Shown: piece after piece, positions 24,901-33,856 of the stretch
Layout: every line of letters starts with the position of its first letter
How positions within the stretch are numbered: position 1 is the stretch's first letter
NCBI GenBank assembly: GCA_963810195.1
Contig: CAWEMO010000008.1
Span: 46,077-110,076, forward strand
Source of the DNA: Chersky-840 sp963810195
GTDB taxonomy: Bacteria; Actinomycetota; Acidimicrobiia; Acidimicrobiales; UBA8190
Direction: 5' to 3'
DNA: 64,000 bases
Notes under the pieces: generated by a model
Told to the model about the DNA's origin: nothing
Databases searched by the model: none
What the model saw: only the letters and a program-made list of their open reading frames with translations
Program-made: the position numbers and the translations under genes

Positions 24901-26343
24901 AGGCGGCGAGACGGCTGAGGTGGAGGCGAGCGACGGGCTCGGTGGCTGGACGCTCCTCGGCGAGCTGGCGTTCGAACCGGCGCGCGGGTATCACGCCGTC
25001 GTCGGAGATAGCCCGAGTGGCCCGCGGGTAGCAGTCAAGGGTGCGCCCGAGGTCGTGCTGCCGCGCTGTGTCACCTGGCGGGCGCCCGAGGGAGTGACAA
25101 TCATCGATCGCGAGGCCCGACAACGGCTCGAGGCCGAGGTGGAGCGACTGGCGAGCGGGGGACTGCGGGTGCTCGCCGTGGCTGAGCGACCGGCATCCGC
25201 CCGCGTCGATCTCGCCGACGAGCGAGTGAGCGACATGGAGCTGCTTGGGTTCCTCGGCCTGGCGGACGGGGTGCGCCCGACGGCCGCCGTCGCAGTGGCC
25301 GATCTGCGCACCGCCGGTGTGTCGGTTGTGATGGTTACCGGCGACCACCCGTCGACGGCGGCCGCGATCGCCAAGGAGCTGCAGATCTTGAACGGTGCGC
25401 CCGTAGTGACCGGGGCGGACCTGGAGGCGTGGGGCGATGACGAGCTTGATGCCGCGTTGGCCACGGCGACGGTGTTTGCCCGGGTTACCCCGGCGCACAA
25501 GGTGCGCATCGTCCGCGCCTACCAGCGCATCGGCCGCACCGTGGCGATGACCGGAGACGGAGCCAACGACGCGCCCGCCATCCGCCTCGCCCACACCGGG
25601 ATCGCCCTCGGCGGTCGCGGCTCGCCCTCGGCACGCGAGGCCGCGGACCTGGTCGTGCTGGACGACCGTATCGAAACGATCATCGACGCCATCGTAGAGG
25701 GGCGCGCCATGTGGGCATCGGTGCGCGACGCGCTGGCCATCCTCATCGGAGGAAACCTTGGGGAGGTCGGCTTCATCCTCGTCTCCACCACGATTGCCGG
25801 GGCATCGCCCCTGGGGGCGCGCCAGCTGCTGCTCGTGAACCTCTTGACCGACATGCTGCCGGCGATGACCATTGCTTTGCGCCCTCCACGCGACGCTCGC
25901 CCGAGGAGCTGCTGCATGAAGGGCCCGAGGCGTCGCTCGGAGGCGCGCTCGCCCGCCAGATCGGCTTGCGCGCCGCGACCACGACCGCAGGGGCCACCGG
26001 CGCCTGGCTACTAGCGCGGTCCACGGGGACCTCGAGGCGGGCCAGCACGGTGGCGCTGACCGCGCTGGTGGGCACCCAGCTTGGGCAGACGGCGGTCGTC
26101 GGGGGCACGAGCCCAGTCGTGCTGGCATCCATGCTTGCGTCCGCCGGAGTGCTCGTCGGGATCGTGCAGACACCCGGGATCAGCAACTTCTTCGGGTGCA
26201 CCCCGATGGGGCCGGTCGGCTGGGGGATCGCCATCGGCAGTGCGGCCGCCGCGACCGGGGTCTCAGTGGTGGCGCCGTGGGCGATTAGGCGTCTGCCCGA
26301 GCTGCCGTCACTACTAAACGGGTCCGCGCGACCTGCCGTTTGA
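21920..26343 (+). pseudogene. ctpI: CtpI-like P-type cation ATPase with many frameshifts
   Basis: A ~1,470-residue P-type ATPase of the large CtpI type spread over all three frames. Start GTG 21920 (MNPLEWLRAGAAA); N-terminal heavy-metal-associated-like domain VEGVQWAQVNAVAGRVVVAF; long variable middle region; actuator LTGESFPAAKHAAP; PEGLPLL membrane motif; phosphorylation loop CFDKTGTLTAGH (Asp at 24719-24721); ATP-binding KGAPEV; hinge TGDGANDAPAIRLA; and C-terminal membrane helices to 26343. Frame changes occur near 22065, 22685, 22805, 23140, 23185, 23655, 24110 and 25885. Segments between them remain well-formed. One reading is a recently inactivated pump; the other is poor local base calling. 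If intact it would move a divalent cation across the membrane; the ion is not predictable. Confidence 0.75.
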
Positions 26344-26382
26344 GGTGCCAATGGACATAGCGCCGATAGAGTTCATAGCCCC

Positions 26383-27276
26383 ATGACTTTCGCCCAGCCA
26401 GGCATATTCGCCCAAGGAACCCGCTCGCACCACTATCTCGAGTTCGACCTCCGGCCCGGTGCCGCCCTTCCCGAAATCGGTGCCGCTCTGGGCGCGTTGC
26501 ACGAACCGCAGGTGACCGCCGGCGGGCTGAACCTGGTCATCGGCTTCGGGGCCGCCGCGTTCAGCCGCCTTGTCACGGACACCGTGCTAACGCGGCTAGC
26601 GCCGTTCCAGCCCGTGGAGGGTGTGGGCGGGCGGGGCGTGCCGAGCGCGCAGCGAGACGTGTGGCTGTGGCTACATGGCACCGGGCCCGACGTCGTCCTG
26701 GACGGCGCCCGCCTGGCGACAGCCACTTTGGCACCCGTTGCGCATCTGGTGCGCGAGCAGCCAGCTTTCGTCTACCGCGACGGCCGCGACATGACCGGCT
26801 TCGTCGACGGCACCGAGAACCCGCCCGTGGAGGAGGCGCCGGAGGTGGCCCTCGTGCCCGATGGCGAGGTGGGAACAGCGGGCAGCTACGTGATCGTCAT
26901 GCGTTGGGTTCATGACCTGGACACCTTCTCGGCGCTGCCGGTAGCCGAACAGGAGGCAGTCATCGGACGGACGAAAGACCTGAGCATCGATTTAGGCGAG
27001 GCCAAACCCCCGACCGCCCACATCGCCCGGGTGGTGATCGAGGAGGACGGTGAGGAGCTCGAGATCTACCGCCGGAGCACCCCTTTCGGCGATGTGGCGT
27101 CCCAAGGGCTGTACTTCGTGGCCTTCAGTGCCGATCCCTCCCGGTTCACCAAGATGCTCGCCGCCATGTTCGGCACTACCGGCGACGGCTTGCACGACCG
27201 GCTCACTGAGTTCAGCCGGCCCGACGGGGCCGGGCTGTATTTCGCCCCCTCGCTCGAGGTGTTGGTCCGCATCTGA
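26383..27276 (+). CDS. DyP-type peroxidase
   Basis: A 297-residue dye-decolorizing peroxidase. The GxxDG heme motif is GFVDG (~139-143) in DMTGFVDGTENPPVEEAP, where Asp acts in H2O2 cleavage. The proximal heme His is the one in TAHIARVV (~213), followed by EIYRRSTPFGD, whose Arg lies in the heme pocket. Two ferredoxin-like halves are visible, with the C-terminus FSRPDGAGLYFAPSLEVLVRI. No Tat signal, so it is probably cytosolic or loaded in an encapsulin; no encapsulin gene is in the window. It starts 39 bp after the ATPase stop. The role (peroxide defence, oxidation of aromatic compounds) is inferred. Confidence 0.9.
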   Translation: MTFAQPGIFAQGTRSHHYLEFDLRPGAALPEIGAALGALHEPQVTAGGLNLVIGFGAAAFSRLVTDTVLTRLAPFQPVEGVGGRGVPSAQRDVWLWLHGTGPDVVLDGARLATATLAPVAHLVREQPAFVYRDGRDMTGFVDGTENPPVEEAPEVALVPDGEVGTAGSYVIVMRWVHDLDTFSALPVAEQEAVIGRTKDLSIDLGEAKPPTAHIARVVIEEDGEELEIYRRSTPFGDVASQGLYFVAFSADPSRFTKMLAAMFGTTGDGLHDRLTEFSRPDGAGLYFAPSLEVLVRI

Positions 27277-27949
27277 CGCGAGGGCTGATGAAGCATCGCC
27301 CACCTGCCGCCGCGCCAAGGGCGCGCTGACATAAACACCAGCTCGGGGTCGCTATAAACAAGAACGCGTCGGGCGTAAATAGATTCAGAGCCCGGCGCGC
27401 GTAATCGGCGCCTCGGAGCGTCCGAGTCTCGGCGAATCCGTCTCCGGCTGCCGCCCGATAACGCCGTTGTTTTGTGCGTGTCTCAGTCTGAGTGAACCGA
27501 TCGCTATTGCCGGTGTGAGTGCGGCCTATTAGGAGGCCCTCGCAGCCTGGACCGTCCGCAATCACTCCGGGCCGCGAATACTGCGCTGTCGGGTCTCGGA
27601 CCTGGGTGCCCGGCATCGACTCAAGCACATTCAGTACCGGCACTAACTCGTCCGGGTGGGTCATCGCTTGTTCTTGTTGGAGTCTGATCCGCGTCAGAAG
27701 ACAACTTGAGGTGACGCACATGTCACGTTACCTGTCGGTACCTTTTTTTCGAATAGAAGGCGCATACTGGGGAACAGTTGAACGCTTCTGGAGGTGTCTC
27801 CTCAGGGGAGCGGACAGCCGGAGGTCACTTCTGGTGCCGGGGGGTACGGACTTTCTCAGTTCCGCGATGACATCGGGAGTGGCCCCCTCTGAGCGCACAG
27901 GATGAGCGCTTGCGTTCTGTCAGGGTAACGCGCCACGAACAGCATCGTC
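27277..27949. other. Intergenic with dispersed repeat C
   Basis: About 670 bases. Long open frames here read through the repeat and look non-coding. A 33-bp repeat lies at 27549-27581. Confidence 0.4.
27549..27581 (+). repeat. Dispersed ~34-bp repeat, copy C
   Basis: GACCGTCCGCAATCACTCCG then GGCCGCGAATAC. It resembles copy B most closely and shares GACCGTCCGCAATC with the partial copy D. Confidence 0.6.
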
Positions 27950-27985
27950 GTGGCGCCTCGCCCGGTGCGTCAGAATAAGAATGAG

Positions 27986-28450
27986 GTGAGAACCGGCATC
28001 GACATACAGGATCAGCATCACCCAGGTCAGATGGGAGTCGGCGATCGATTGACGACGTCCGGGCAGGCGGCCCCCCTGTGGGTGGGCGATGCCTCCTCAA
28101 AGTCGCCACCGGTTGCGACGCGGACGCCTCTGTGGGTGAACGATGTGCCCCGTGCCGATTGGTATCCCGACCCGCTTGAGGGCGGGCAGCTTCGCTTTTG
28201 GAACGGACTCGGATGGGACGAACAGACCATGCCCTCCACTCCTGGTCGCAGGCCGGAGGCACCAGGTCAAGACCTGTTTGTGCACACCCGAGACGGTCCC
28301 GGTGGCTCGAAACCTGCCACGCGGACAAACAGGAGGGATCCACTGCGAGCCGCGCTTTTCAGTGCGTTTGGGCGCGGCGATGAGGAACCCGGGGACGGAT
28401 CAGCGCGGACCCGGGACACCGATGGCGCGGTGGAGTCCCTAGATAGGTAG
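27986..28450 (+). CDS. DUF2510 domain protein
   Basis: About 154 residues from GTG 27986; a GTG at 27950 in the same frame is an alternative. The recognisable part is ADWYPDPLEGGQLRFWNGLG then WDEQT, the DUF2510 core with its conserved WYPDP and W/G/W residues, a short beta-rich module common at the start of actinobacterial membrane or envelope proteins. Two similar 'PLWVGD' and 'PLWVND' strings precede it. No membrane helix is present, unusual for DUF2510 proteins. It ends 56 bp before parA, so the two could be cotranscribed. Confidence 0.65.
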   Translation: MRTGIDIQDQHHPGQMGVGDRLTTSGQAAPLWVGDASSKSPPVATRTPLWVNDVPRADWYPDPLEGGQLRFWNGLGWDEQTMPSTPGRRPEAPGQDLFVHTRDGPGGSKPATRTNRRDPLRAALFSAFGRGDEEPGDGSARTRDTDGAVESLDR

Positions 28451-28493
28451 CGGTGATCGGACGACGGTCGACGGAGCAGCGATGTGTTTTGCC

Positions 28494-28499
28494 TAGACT
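28494..28499 (+). promoter_or_regulatory. -10 box TAGACT before parA
   Basis: TAGACT ends 7 nt before GTG 28507, so the parA message is probably leaderless. The hexamer and spacing match the DUF2505 promoter. Confidence 0.5.
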
Positions 28500-28506
28500 C
28501 CGCCGC

Positions 28507-29298
28507 GTGGCACGGCTCGTGGCGGTGGCAAATCAAAAAGGCGGCGTTGCTAAGACCACAACTGTGCACTCCCTCGGCTACGCGCTCGCCGAATCAGGCC
28601 GGCGGGTGCTCCTCGTCGATCTCGACCCCCAAGCGTGCTTGACCTACTCGACAGGCATCGATGTTGATTCGCTCGACCTCACCCTGCATGACGTATTCCA
28701 GCGACGAGCGAAAACGACAGACGTCCGTCGAGTGGTCGATGGCGTCGCGGGCTTGGAGATCCTGCCCGCCGCCATCGACCTGGGGGCTTCTGAGGTCGAC
28801 CTTCTCTATCGCACTGGGCGCGAGTACGTCCTGAGCCGCGTCCTGGCAGACGTGCGGGACGACTACGACATTATCTTGATCGACTGTCCACCGTCGTTGG
28901 GTGTGTTGACGATCAACGGTCTCACTGCGGCAGAGGAGGTCCTCGTCCCCTTCCAATGTGAGGCGCTCAGCACCCGAGGCGTAGGACAGCTTTTGGAAAC
29001 GATCGACGACGTACGGACGTTCACCAACACCAATCTCTGCGTCCGCGGGGTAATCGCCACCATGTACGACGGTCGCACCCGACATGACAGAGCCATGCTG
29101 GCGACGATCAAGGATCGCTATGGGCTGGCCGTGCTCGAACCACCTGTGCCCAAGACGATCCGCTTCGCGGAGGCACCCCAGGTCGGGCGCTGCATCCTGC
29201 AGCACGCGCCACTGTCAGCCGGCGCCGACGCGTACCGGTCGATTGCCCGCAGACTTGACGTGAACCCGGAGGGCCTTTCTTCGGAGCCCGCCTTGTAG
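28507..29298 (+). CDS. parA: ParA/Soj-family ATPase
   Basis: A 263-residue deviant-Walker ATPase. Start GTG gives MARLVAVANQKGGVAKTTTV with the Walker A' motif KGGVAKTTT (~11-19), then VLLVDLDPQACLTYSTG, ILIDCPPSLGVLTINGL (Walker B), and VPFQCEALSTRGVGQLLETI. ParA proteins dimerise on ATP and bind DNA non-specifically to move cargo such as ParB-parS complexes. No parB or parS was found beside it, so the cargo may be encoded elsewhere, or this is an orphan positioning ATPase. The upstream DUF2510 gene is the only same-strand neighbour. Confidence 0.9.
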   Translation: MARLVAVANQKGGVAKTTTVHSLGYALAESGRRVLLVDLDPQACLTYSTGIDVDSLDLTLHDVFQRRAKTTDVRRVVDGVAGLEILPAAIDLGASEVDLLYRTGREYVLSRVLADVRDDYDIILIDCPPSLGVLTINGLTAAEEVLVPFQCEALSTRGVGQLLETIDDVRTFTNTNLCVRGVIATMYDGRTRHDRAMLATIKDRYGLAVLEPPVPKTIRFAEAPQVGRCILQHAPLSAGADAYRSIARRLDVNPEGLSSEPAL

Positions 29299-29597
29299 CT
29301 GGCGTTCGCGATCGCAAAACTGTACCTGCCCAGCACTCGGTCTCACCGATCGCCATGCCCGACCCCGGATCGAGCCAGATCGCGCCAGCCCCCGATCGCT
29401 ACTGCTCAGGTCCGTGAATCGCGGGTGGCTCGCGCCTCCGCGCGTGACCCGCAGGATCAAGCACGTCTGTGTGGTGAACCCGGTCCGCTACGCCAGCCTG
29501 ACCGAGCTTCCTGCCTGCCCGCCTTTCGGGGTGAGTTGTCCTCGTTGGGGAAGCGGGCACCAGGCGTCATGATGGTCCGACATTCTGACGGGGCGAG

Positions 29598-29840
29598 TCA
29601 CTTTGATAGCCACGGCCCGATTCTCTTGGGAGACTTGCCGTCCTTTTTGGGGAGATCCTGGGTCCACCGGACCATCCCGAGTGGCGAAGTGATTAACCGC
29701 ATTCCGGCGGACTCGGCCATCTGGGCAGCGTCCGCATGGGTCCCGGCGATGTGTTCCACCTCACCATCTGCATAAACGAGTTCGATCTCGCGGGGGACAT
29801 ATTGGCGCCAAACGATGCTAGCGATCTTCTGCTCGGCCAC
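29598..29840 (-). CDS. Small protein, 'MAE..SxxW' family (copy 3)
   Basis: An 80-residue protein: MAEQKIASIVWRQYVP then REIELVYADGEVEHIAG, an Ala-rich helix THADAAQMAESAGM and RWTQDLPKKDGKSPKRIGPW. The first 60 residues align with the copies at 1574-1801 and 2772-2960; the Lys-rich tail is unique. ATG 29840. It is 26-28 kb from its paralogues, so these are not one tandem array. Function unknown. Confidence 0.6.
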   Translation of the reverse strand: MAEQKIASIVWRQYVPREIELVYADGEVEHIAGTHADAAQMAESAGMRLITSPLGMVRWTQDLPKKDGKSPKRIGPWLSK

Positions 29841-29913
29841 GGCGTCCCCCCTCTCATTTCTGTCCCTGAGGAGGGTACCTGCCGGTGACCGGACCCGATA
29901 GTTGAGCCACCTG

Positions 29914-30168
29914 CTATGCGAGTTGGTGTGCCTGTCGGTGGAGCCAGGCCTCGACGAACTCGACTGGGGTGAGCCAGCCGTGTGCGCTGTGGGGCTTGTT
30001 CATATTATAATCGATCCGCCAGTCCTCGGTGAGCACCTTGGCCTCGAGCAGGCTGTCGAACTGCTGACCGTTCAAGTGCTCGTCGCGCACGCGGCCGTTG
30101 AAGTTCTCGATCCAGGCGTTCTGCCACGGGGAGCCCGGGTCGATGAAGACGGTGCCCGTGCAGTTGGC
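29914..30168 (-). pseudogene. C-terminal fragment of an IS3-type transposase
   Basis: The minus strand reads FIDPGSPWQNAWIENFNG then RVRDEHLNGQQFDSLLEA, WRIDYNMNKPHSAHGWLTPV to a TAG at 29914-29916. These are the closing blocks of the integrase core (rve) of IS3-family transposases, including the catalytic Glu in WIENFNG. The first two acidic residues of the DDE triad and everything before are missing: the frame stops being transposase at ~30168, where an EAL gene begins on the other strand. Confidence 0.8.
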
Positions 30169-30169
30169 G

Positions 30170-30674
30170 TCAGCTCGGACGCGACGACCTCGTGGACCAC
30201 GTACGAGAGGCGCTCGCCCTCAGCGGGCTCGAACCTGGCTTCCTCACGCTGGAGATCACCGAGACCACCTTGATGCGCGACGCGGACGCCACGAGCCGCC
30301 GGCTCCGGATCCTGAAGGACATCGGCGTCCGCATTGCCATTGACGACTTCGGCACGGGTTACAGCTCGCTCGCCTACCTCCGGCAATTCCCGGTCGACGC
30401 TTTGAAGATCGACCGATCCTTCATCACGGGGATCGCCGACTCGAGCGAGTCTGGCGCCCTGATCCACACCCTCATCCAGCTGGGCAAGACCCTCCATCTC
30501 GAAACGCTGGCCGAGGGGATCGAGGAGCAGACACAGCTCCAGCGCCTTCAGCGCGAGCAGTGCGACACGGGCCAGGGGTTCCTCTTCGCCCGGCCCCTCG
30601 ATGTCGCGGCGATGGAGCAGTTCCTCGGTGTGGGGCACGCAGACCTCACCGGCCGACTGGCTACCGACGGCTGA
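30170..30674 (+). pseudogene. Truncated EAL domain (c-di-GMP phosphodiesterase end)
   Basis: The frame begins QLGRDDLVDHVREALALSG and runs LEITETTLMRDADATSRRLR, GVRIAIDDFGTGYSSLAYLR, DALKIDRSFITGI, LAEGIEEQTQLQ and CDTGQGFLFARPLD to the stop. This is the second half of an EAL domain with the DDFGTGYSS, KID and LAEGIE motifs, but the EAL tripeptide-bearing half and any GGDEF or sensor domains are gone, cut at the junction with the IS3 fragment. Phosphodiesterase activity is impossible without the first metal ligands. Confidence 0.85.
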
Positions 30675-30818
30675 GAGGCACTCGGCACCCACACGGTCCT
30701 CAAAAGCTCAGCTCCGCCGAAGGGCCCGATCGGTGGTAGCTCGTCCTGGTCGATGAAACTTGTTCCGAGTTTCGACAGATACGGGACGTAGTGCGGCCTC
30801 TGGGAAGGCCTGACCGCC

Positions 30819-30848
30819 GGACCGTCCGCAATCGCTCGCCCGGCGGAT
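30819..30848 (+). repeat. Dispersed repeat, partial copy D, next to IS30 end
   Basis: GACCGTCCGCAATCGCTCGC then CCGGCGGAT; the GACCGTCCGCAATC part equals copy C. It ends immediately at the left inverted repeat of the IS30 element, so that insertion may have truncated it. Confidence 0.45.
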
Positions 30849-32102
30849 TCAAGGGGTGGCCGCGACAAGTCGGTTGAATCGTTCCCCTGGAGTCTCCCAC
30901 TCCAGGGTCTTGCGTGGGCGCTCGTTGAGTAAGGCAGCGATGGCATCGAGGTCCTCTTGGGAGTGGACCGACAGGTCGGTGCCCTTGGGCAGAAACTGAC
31001 GGACGAGGCCGTTCCAGTTCTCGTTGCTCCCGCGCTGCCAGGGCGAATGGGGGTCGCAGAAGTAGACGGGGACGCCGGTGGCGACTTTGAACGCCGCGTG
31101 CGTGGCCATCTCGATCCCCTGATCCCAAGTGAGGGACTTGGCCAGGTGCTCTGGTAGACGCACGATGTTCTTCGCCACTGCCGACGCGACGTGCTCGGCG
31201 GTGCGGTTCTCGAGCTTGATGAGCATGCCCATGCGGGTGGTGCGTTCCACCAGCGTGGCCACGGCGCTGGCGCCGCCCTCCCCGATCATGAGGTCACCCT
31301 CCCAGTGGCCCGGCACGGCCCGGTCTTCGACCTCCGGGGGGCGTTCGGAGATGTTGACCATCCCGAGGATCGCGCTTCGTCCAGAGGAGGCTCGAGAACG
31401 AGGACGTCTCCGAGCCCGGCCCGAGCGCAGGCAGGCGGTGAGCTCCTTGCGCAGCTCGCCCTTGGCCTGGACGAAGACCGCCTGGTAGATGGCCTCGTGC
31501 GACACCCACCACTCTGGCCGGTCGAGGTGCTCCTTGCGGCACCGGTGGGCGATCTGCTCGGGCGACCATTTCTTGGTGCGCAGCAGTGCCTGGACCTCCT
31601 CCCACAGCCAGGGGCGCTGCTCGGTCCAGGGAGCCTTGGGCCGGAGGGCGGCTCGTGCCGCTCGCTCTTCGGCCATCGCCGCCCGGTAGCACCTCCGCCC
31701 ACCGTTGGCCGCAATCTCACGCCAGATCGTCGAGCGGTGCCGGCCGATGCGAGAGGCAATGGCTTCGTCGGACGCTCCAGCCTCGATGCCGACCCTGATC
31801 TCCTCGCGCTCAGACGCGCTCAGCGAGCCGGGGCGCCGCTTGCGTTCGCGTATCATGGCCACACCGTCGTCGCCAAGACCCGTTCTGAATGTGGATACCC
31901 TGTCGACGAACCGCTTGTTGGTGCCGCACACCGGAACGCTCCGTCGCACGAACCCCCATCGAACGACGTAATCCTGCACAGTTGAGGCAGGAACTCCCGT
32001 CAACGCCTCGGCTCTCTTGTAGCTCGCTCCGGCGAGCACCGCCTCGACCGCCGCGTCGAGATCCGTTTGGCTCGAGCGGCGCTTCCGTCCTCGGGTCTCC
32101 AT
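30849..32102 (-). CDS. IS30-family transposase
   Basis: A 417-residue DDE transposase. N-terminal helix-turn-helix regions: DAAVEAVLAGASYKRAEALT, and the second HTH RPGSLSASEREEIRVGIEAG with SIxRHRSTIWREIAANGG-like sequence typical of IS30. The catalytic core has GHWEGDLMIGEGG (first Asp), LTWDQGIEMATH (second Asp) and FCDPHSPWQRGSNENWNGL (Glu in NEN). Full length and intact. The ~60-residue extension before the usual IS30 start carries an additional HTH. The element is bounded by inverted repeats, so it may still transpose. Confidence 0.93.
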   Translation of the reverse strand: METRGRKRRSSQTDLDAAVEAVLAGASYKRAEALTGVPASTVQDYVVRWGFVRRSVPVCGTNKRFVDRVSTFRTGLGDDGVAMIRERKRRPGSLSASEREEIRVGIEAGASDEAIASRIGRHRSTIWREIAANGGRRCYRAAMAEERAARAALRPKAPWTEQRPWLWEEVQALLRTKKWSPEQIAHRCRKEHLDRPEWWVSHEAIYQAVFVQAKGELRKELTACLRSGRARRRPRSRASSGRSAILGMVNISERPPEVEDRAVPGHWEGDLMIGEGGASAVATLVERTTRMGMLIKLENRTAEHVASAVAKNIVRLPEHLAKSLTWDQGIEMATHAAFKVATGVPVYFCDPHSPWQRGSNENWNGLVRQFLPKGTDLSVHSQEDLDAIAALLNERPRKTLEWETPGERFNRLVAATP

Positions 32103-32143
32103 CTGACACCTCCAGGTCAGGAGATGTCGCGCTCACCCCTTGA
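30849..32143 (-). mobile_element. IS30-family insertion sequence, complete
   Basis: The left end TCAAGGGGTGGCCGCGAC (30849-30866) and right end GTCGCGCTCACCCCTTGA (32126-32143) are inverted repeats matching at 16 of 18 positions. The transposase gene lies between and overlaps the left end. I cannot see a clear target duplication. Confidence 0.8.
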
Positions 32144-32266
32144 GCCCAAGCCCCCGTGATCACCGGGCGGGTCGCGCCGCTCAACCGCGAAGCGCACCCG
32201 ACCGTCAATCACGGTGGATTCGGCATCTCCACGCTTGGGCGTTGAGTCTTGGAAGGTCTTCACCTG

Positions 32267-32803
32267 TCAGTTGTCGGCGAGAGCGACCCGGGCCAGAGCT
32301 TCGACAGGAGCCAAGGCGCCTGGCGCTTGGGCCGCCGCGACGGTCCGGCTCTGATCGGAATAGGCGTTCACGACGGAACGGCCCCCCGTGGTCAGGCCAT
32401 AGGCGCCGTCGCCGACGCCGGAGAGCTTCTGCATTCCCGTCGCCTCATCCGCGTGGGCGACCTGCCCGGCGAAGATTGCCGAGGTTTCGTGCGCAAATAT
32501 CGTGACACCAGCATTTCCACCACCGCCGGCAGCTGTGTACTCGCAGGTGATCCCGCCGCCCTCTGTTGGGGTGCGTATCGGGCCGCTGTAGGCGACTCCG
32601 AGTGCAGCATCGGCTTGGGCCATCGTCGGGCAGGTGGGGGCACCTGTCGTCGCAGTCGCTGTGGTCGCTGACGCGGCGCTCGTCGGTGAGGACGTCGGGC
32701 TGGCGGTATGACTGCTGCTCCCCGACCCGCAGCCCGTCATAACCAGGTCAAACATCAAGACGCTAGCCGCCAAGGGGAATCGAGTGTTCACAACTTCGAG
32801 CAT
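32267..32803 (-). CDS. Ser/Thr-linker lipoprotein, DUF3558-like (second copy)
   Basis: A 178-residue lipoprotein. The signal is best read from GTG 32791 (MNTRFPLAASVLMFDLVMTG then Cys), with the longer ATG 32803 as alternative. A ~30-residue Ser/Thr/Ala linker follows, then CPTMAQADAALGVAYSGPIR, ITCEYTAAGGGGNAGVTIFA, GVGDGAYGLTTGGRSVVNAY. The order (Cys, 'G' helix, Cys, beta strand, G-x-GD-x-AY) parallels the lipoprotein at 10636-11253, so they are paralogues. Envelope-anchored; role unknown. Confidence 0.7.
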   Translation of the reverse strand: MLEVVNTRFPLAASVLMFDLVMTGCGSGSSSHTASPTSSPTSAASATTATATTGAPTCPTMAQADAALGVAYSGPIRTPTEGGGITCEYTAAGGGGNAGVTIFAHETSAIFAGQVAHADEATGMQKLSGVGDGAYGLTTGGRSVVNAYSDQSRTVAAAQAPGALAPVEALARVALADN

Positions 32804-33027
32804 ACGCCCGTGTCCATTGTCGGCAAAGAGTCAGCTGAGTGGTAATCGAGTGGCGCATTGCGGCTGGGGCTGACCGCTTAGCCGATGCCGGGCAGCAATG
32901 TCGGGTTGCCGTTGCCAGCCAGAAGCTGGCCACAGACTTTAGAGGGTCGTCTGCGAGCCGATGAAATGTTGGTGGTGTCTGCCACTGCGAGGCTCGATAA
33001 GCCTGTGGGGCGCCAAAACCCAGACCG
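32804..33027. other. Intergenic, no gene seen
   Basis: About 220 bases with no supported gene; likely upstream region of the lipoprotein gene plus flank of the next transposase remnant. Confidence 0.35.
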
Positions 33028-33780
33028 TCACGCAGCGATGCAGTATTCATGAATCAACCCACCGAATCGATCCCACCGACGCACTCGTCGCGACAGCTGA
33101 TCGGGTGTTGATCGGAACTTGAAAGCCTCGGGGCATGGCGGGTGGAGATCGAGCCCCCGATGCGGGCGTTGTAGTGCACCAGATACTCCAGAACGACGGA
33201 CTCCAAGTGCCGCCGACCGAGAATCAAGATCCAGTCCAGGCACTCCCGTGGAAGTGTGCCCACCCAGCGTTCAGCGTAGGCGTTCGCCCGTGGCGCCCGG
33301 ACCGGGGTGCGGATTACCCGGATGTTTTCGGATTGGAAGACCTCATCGAAGGTCCCGGTGCCCCGGTCAGCGCCCCAGGAACCAGCGGGCCGAGAGGGCG
33401 TCACCCATTGTCATGACGAGGTTGCGAGCCTGTTGGGACACCCAGGCCCCCGTTGGGTGGGTCGTGACCCCGGCAAGATGCACCTGCCGGGTGTCGAGTT
33501 CGATGAAGAAGAGTACGCACAGGCGCCTGAGGAACACGGTGTCCACCGTCAGGAAGTCCGGCGCCAAGAAGCTCTGCGTTTGGGCCCGGACGAAGTCCCG
33601 CCAGGTGATGCCGAACCGGCCCCCACAAGGATCGAGCCCCGCCCTCATGAGCACCAACACGGTCCCATGTACCTGGGCACGCCCCCAGTCAACCACCGGA
33701 AGACACGCCCCGAGGGGCTCGGAAAGGCCGCGTATGCGGGTCAGCGCGAGGTCCGGCCAGACCCGAGTATCCGGTAATCC
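33028..33780 (-). pseudogene. IS481-type transposase remnant with frameshifts
   Basis: Fragments in several minus-strand frames, in order: TRIRGLSEPLGA, then RFGITWRDFVRAQTQSFLAP, DFLTVDTVFLRRLCVLFFIE, VHLAGVTTHPTGAWVSQQAR; DRGTGTFDEVFQSENIRVIR, TPVRAPRANAYAERWVGT, CLDWILILGRRHLESVV; then RPHRGLDLHPPCPEAF after a shift. These are the rve/integrase core blocks of an 'integrase core domain' transposase of the IS481 type. At least two frameshifts and a missing N-terminus make it inactive. Confidence 0.8.
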
Positions 33781-33856
33781 TTAAGGGCCGTGGGCATAGG
33801 GCGGGTTGCCGGAGCGACTGCCGTAATCGGCCAGCGCTCTTCGGCGATCAGCGTTG

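Noticed and set aside
24458..26173. 571-aa minus-strand open frame across the P-type ATPase
   Set aside because: Antisense shadow; Arg/Gly/His-rich with no family, and the plus strand carries DKTGT and TGDGAND motifs.
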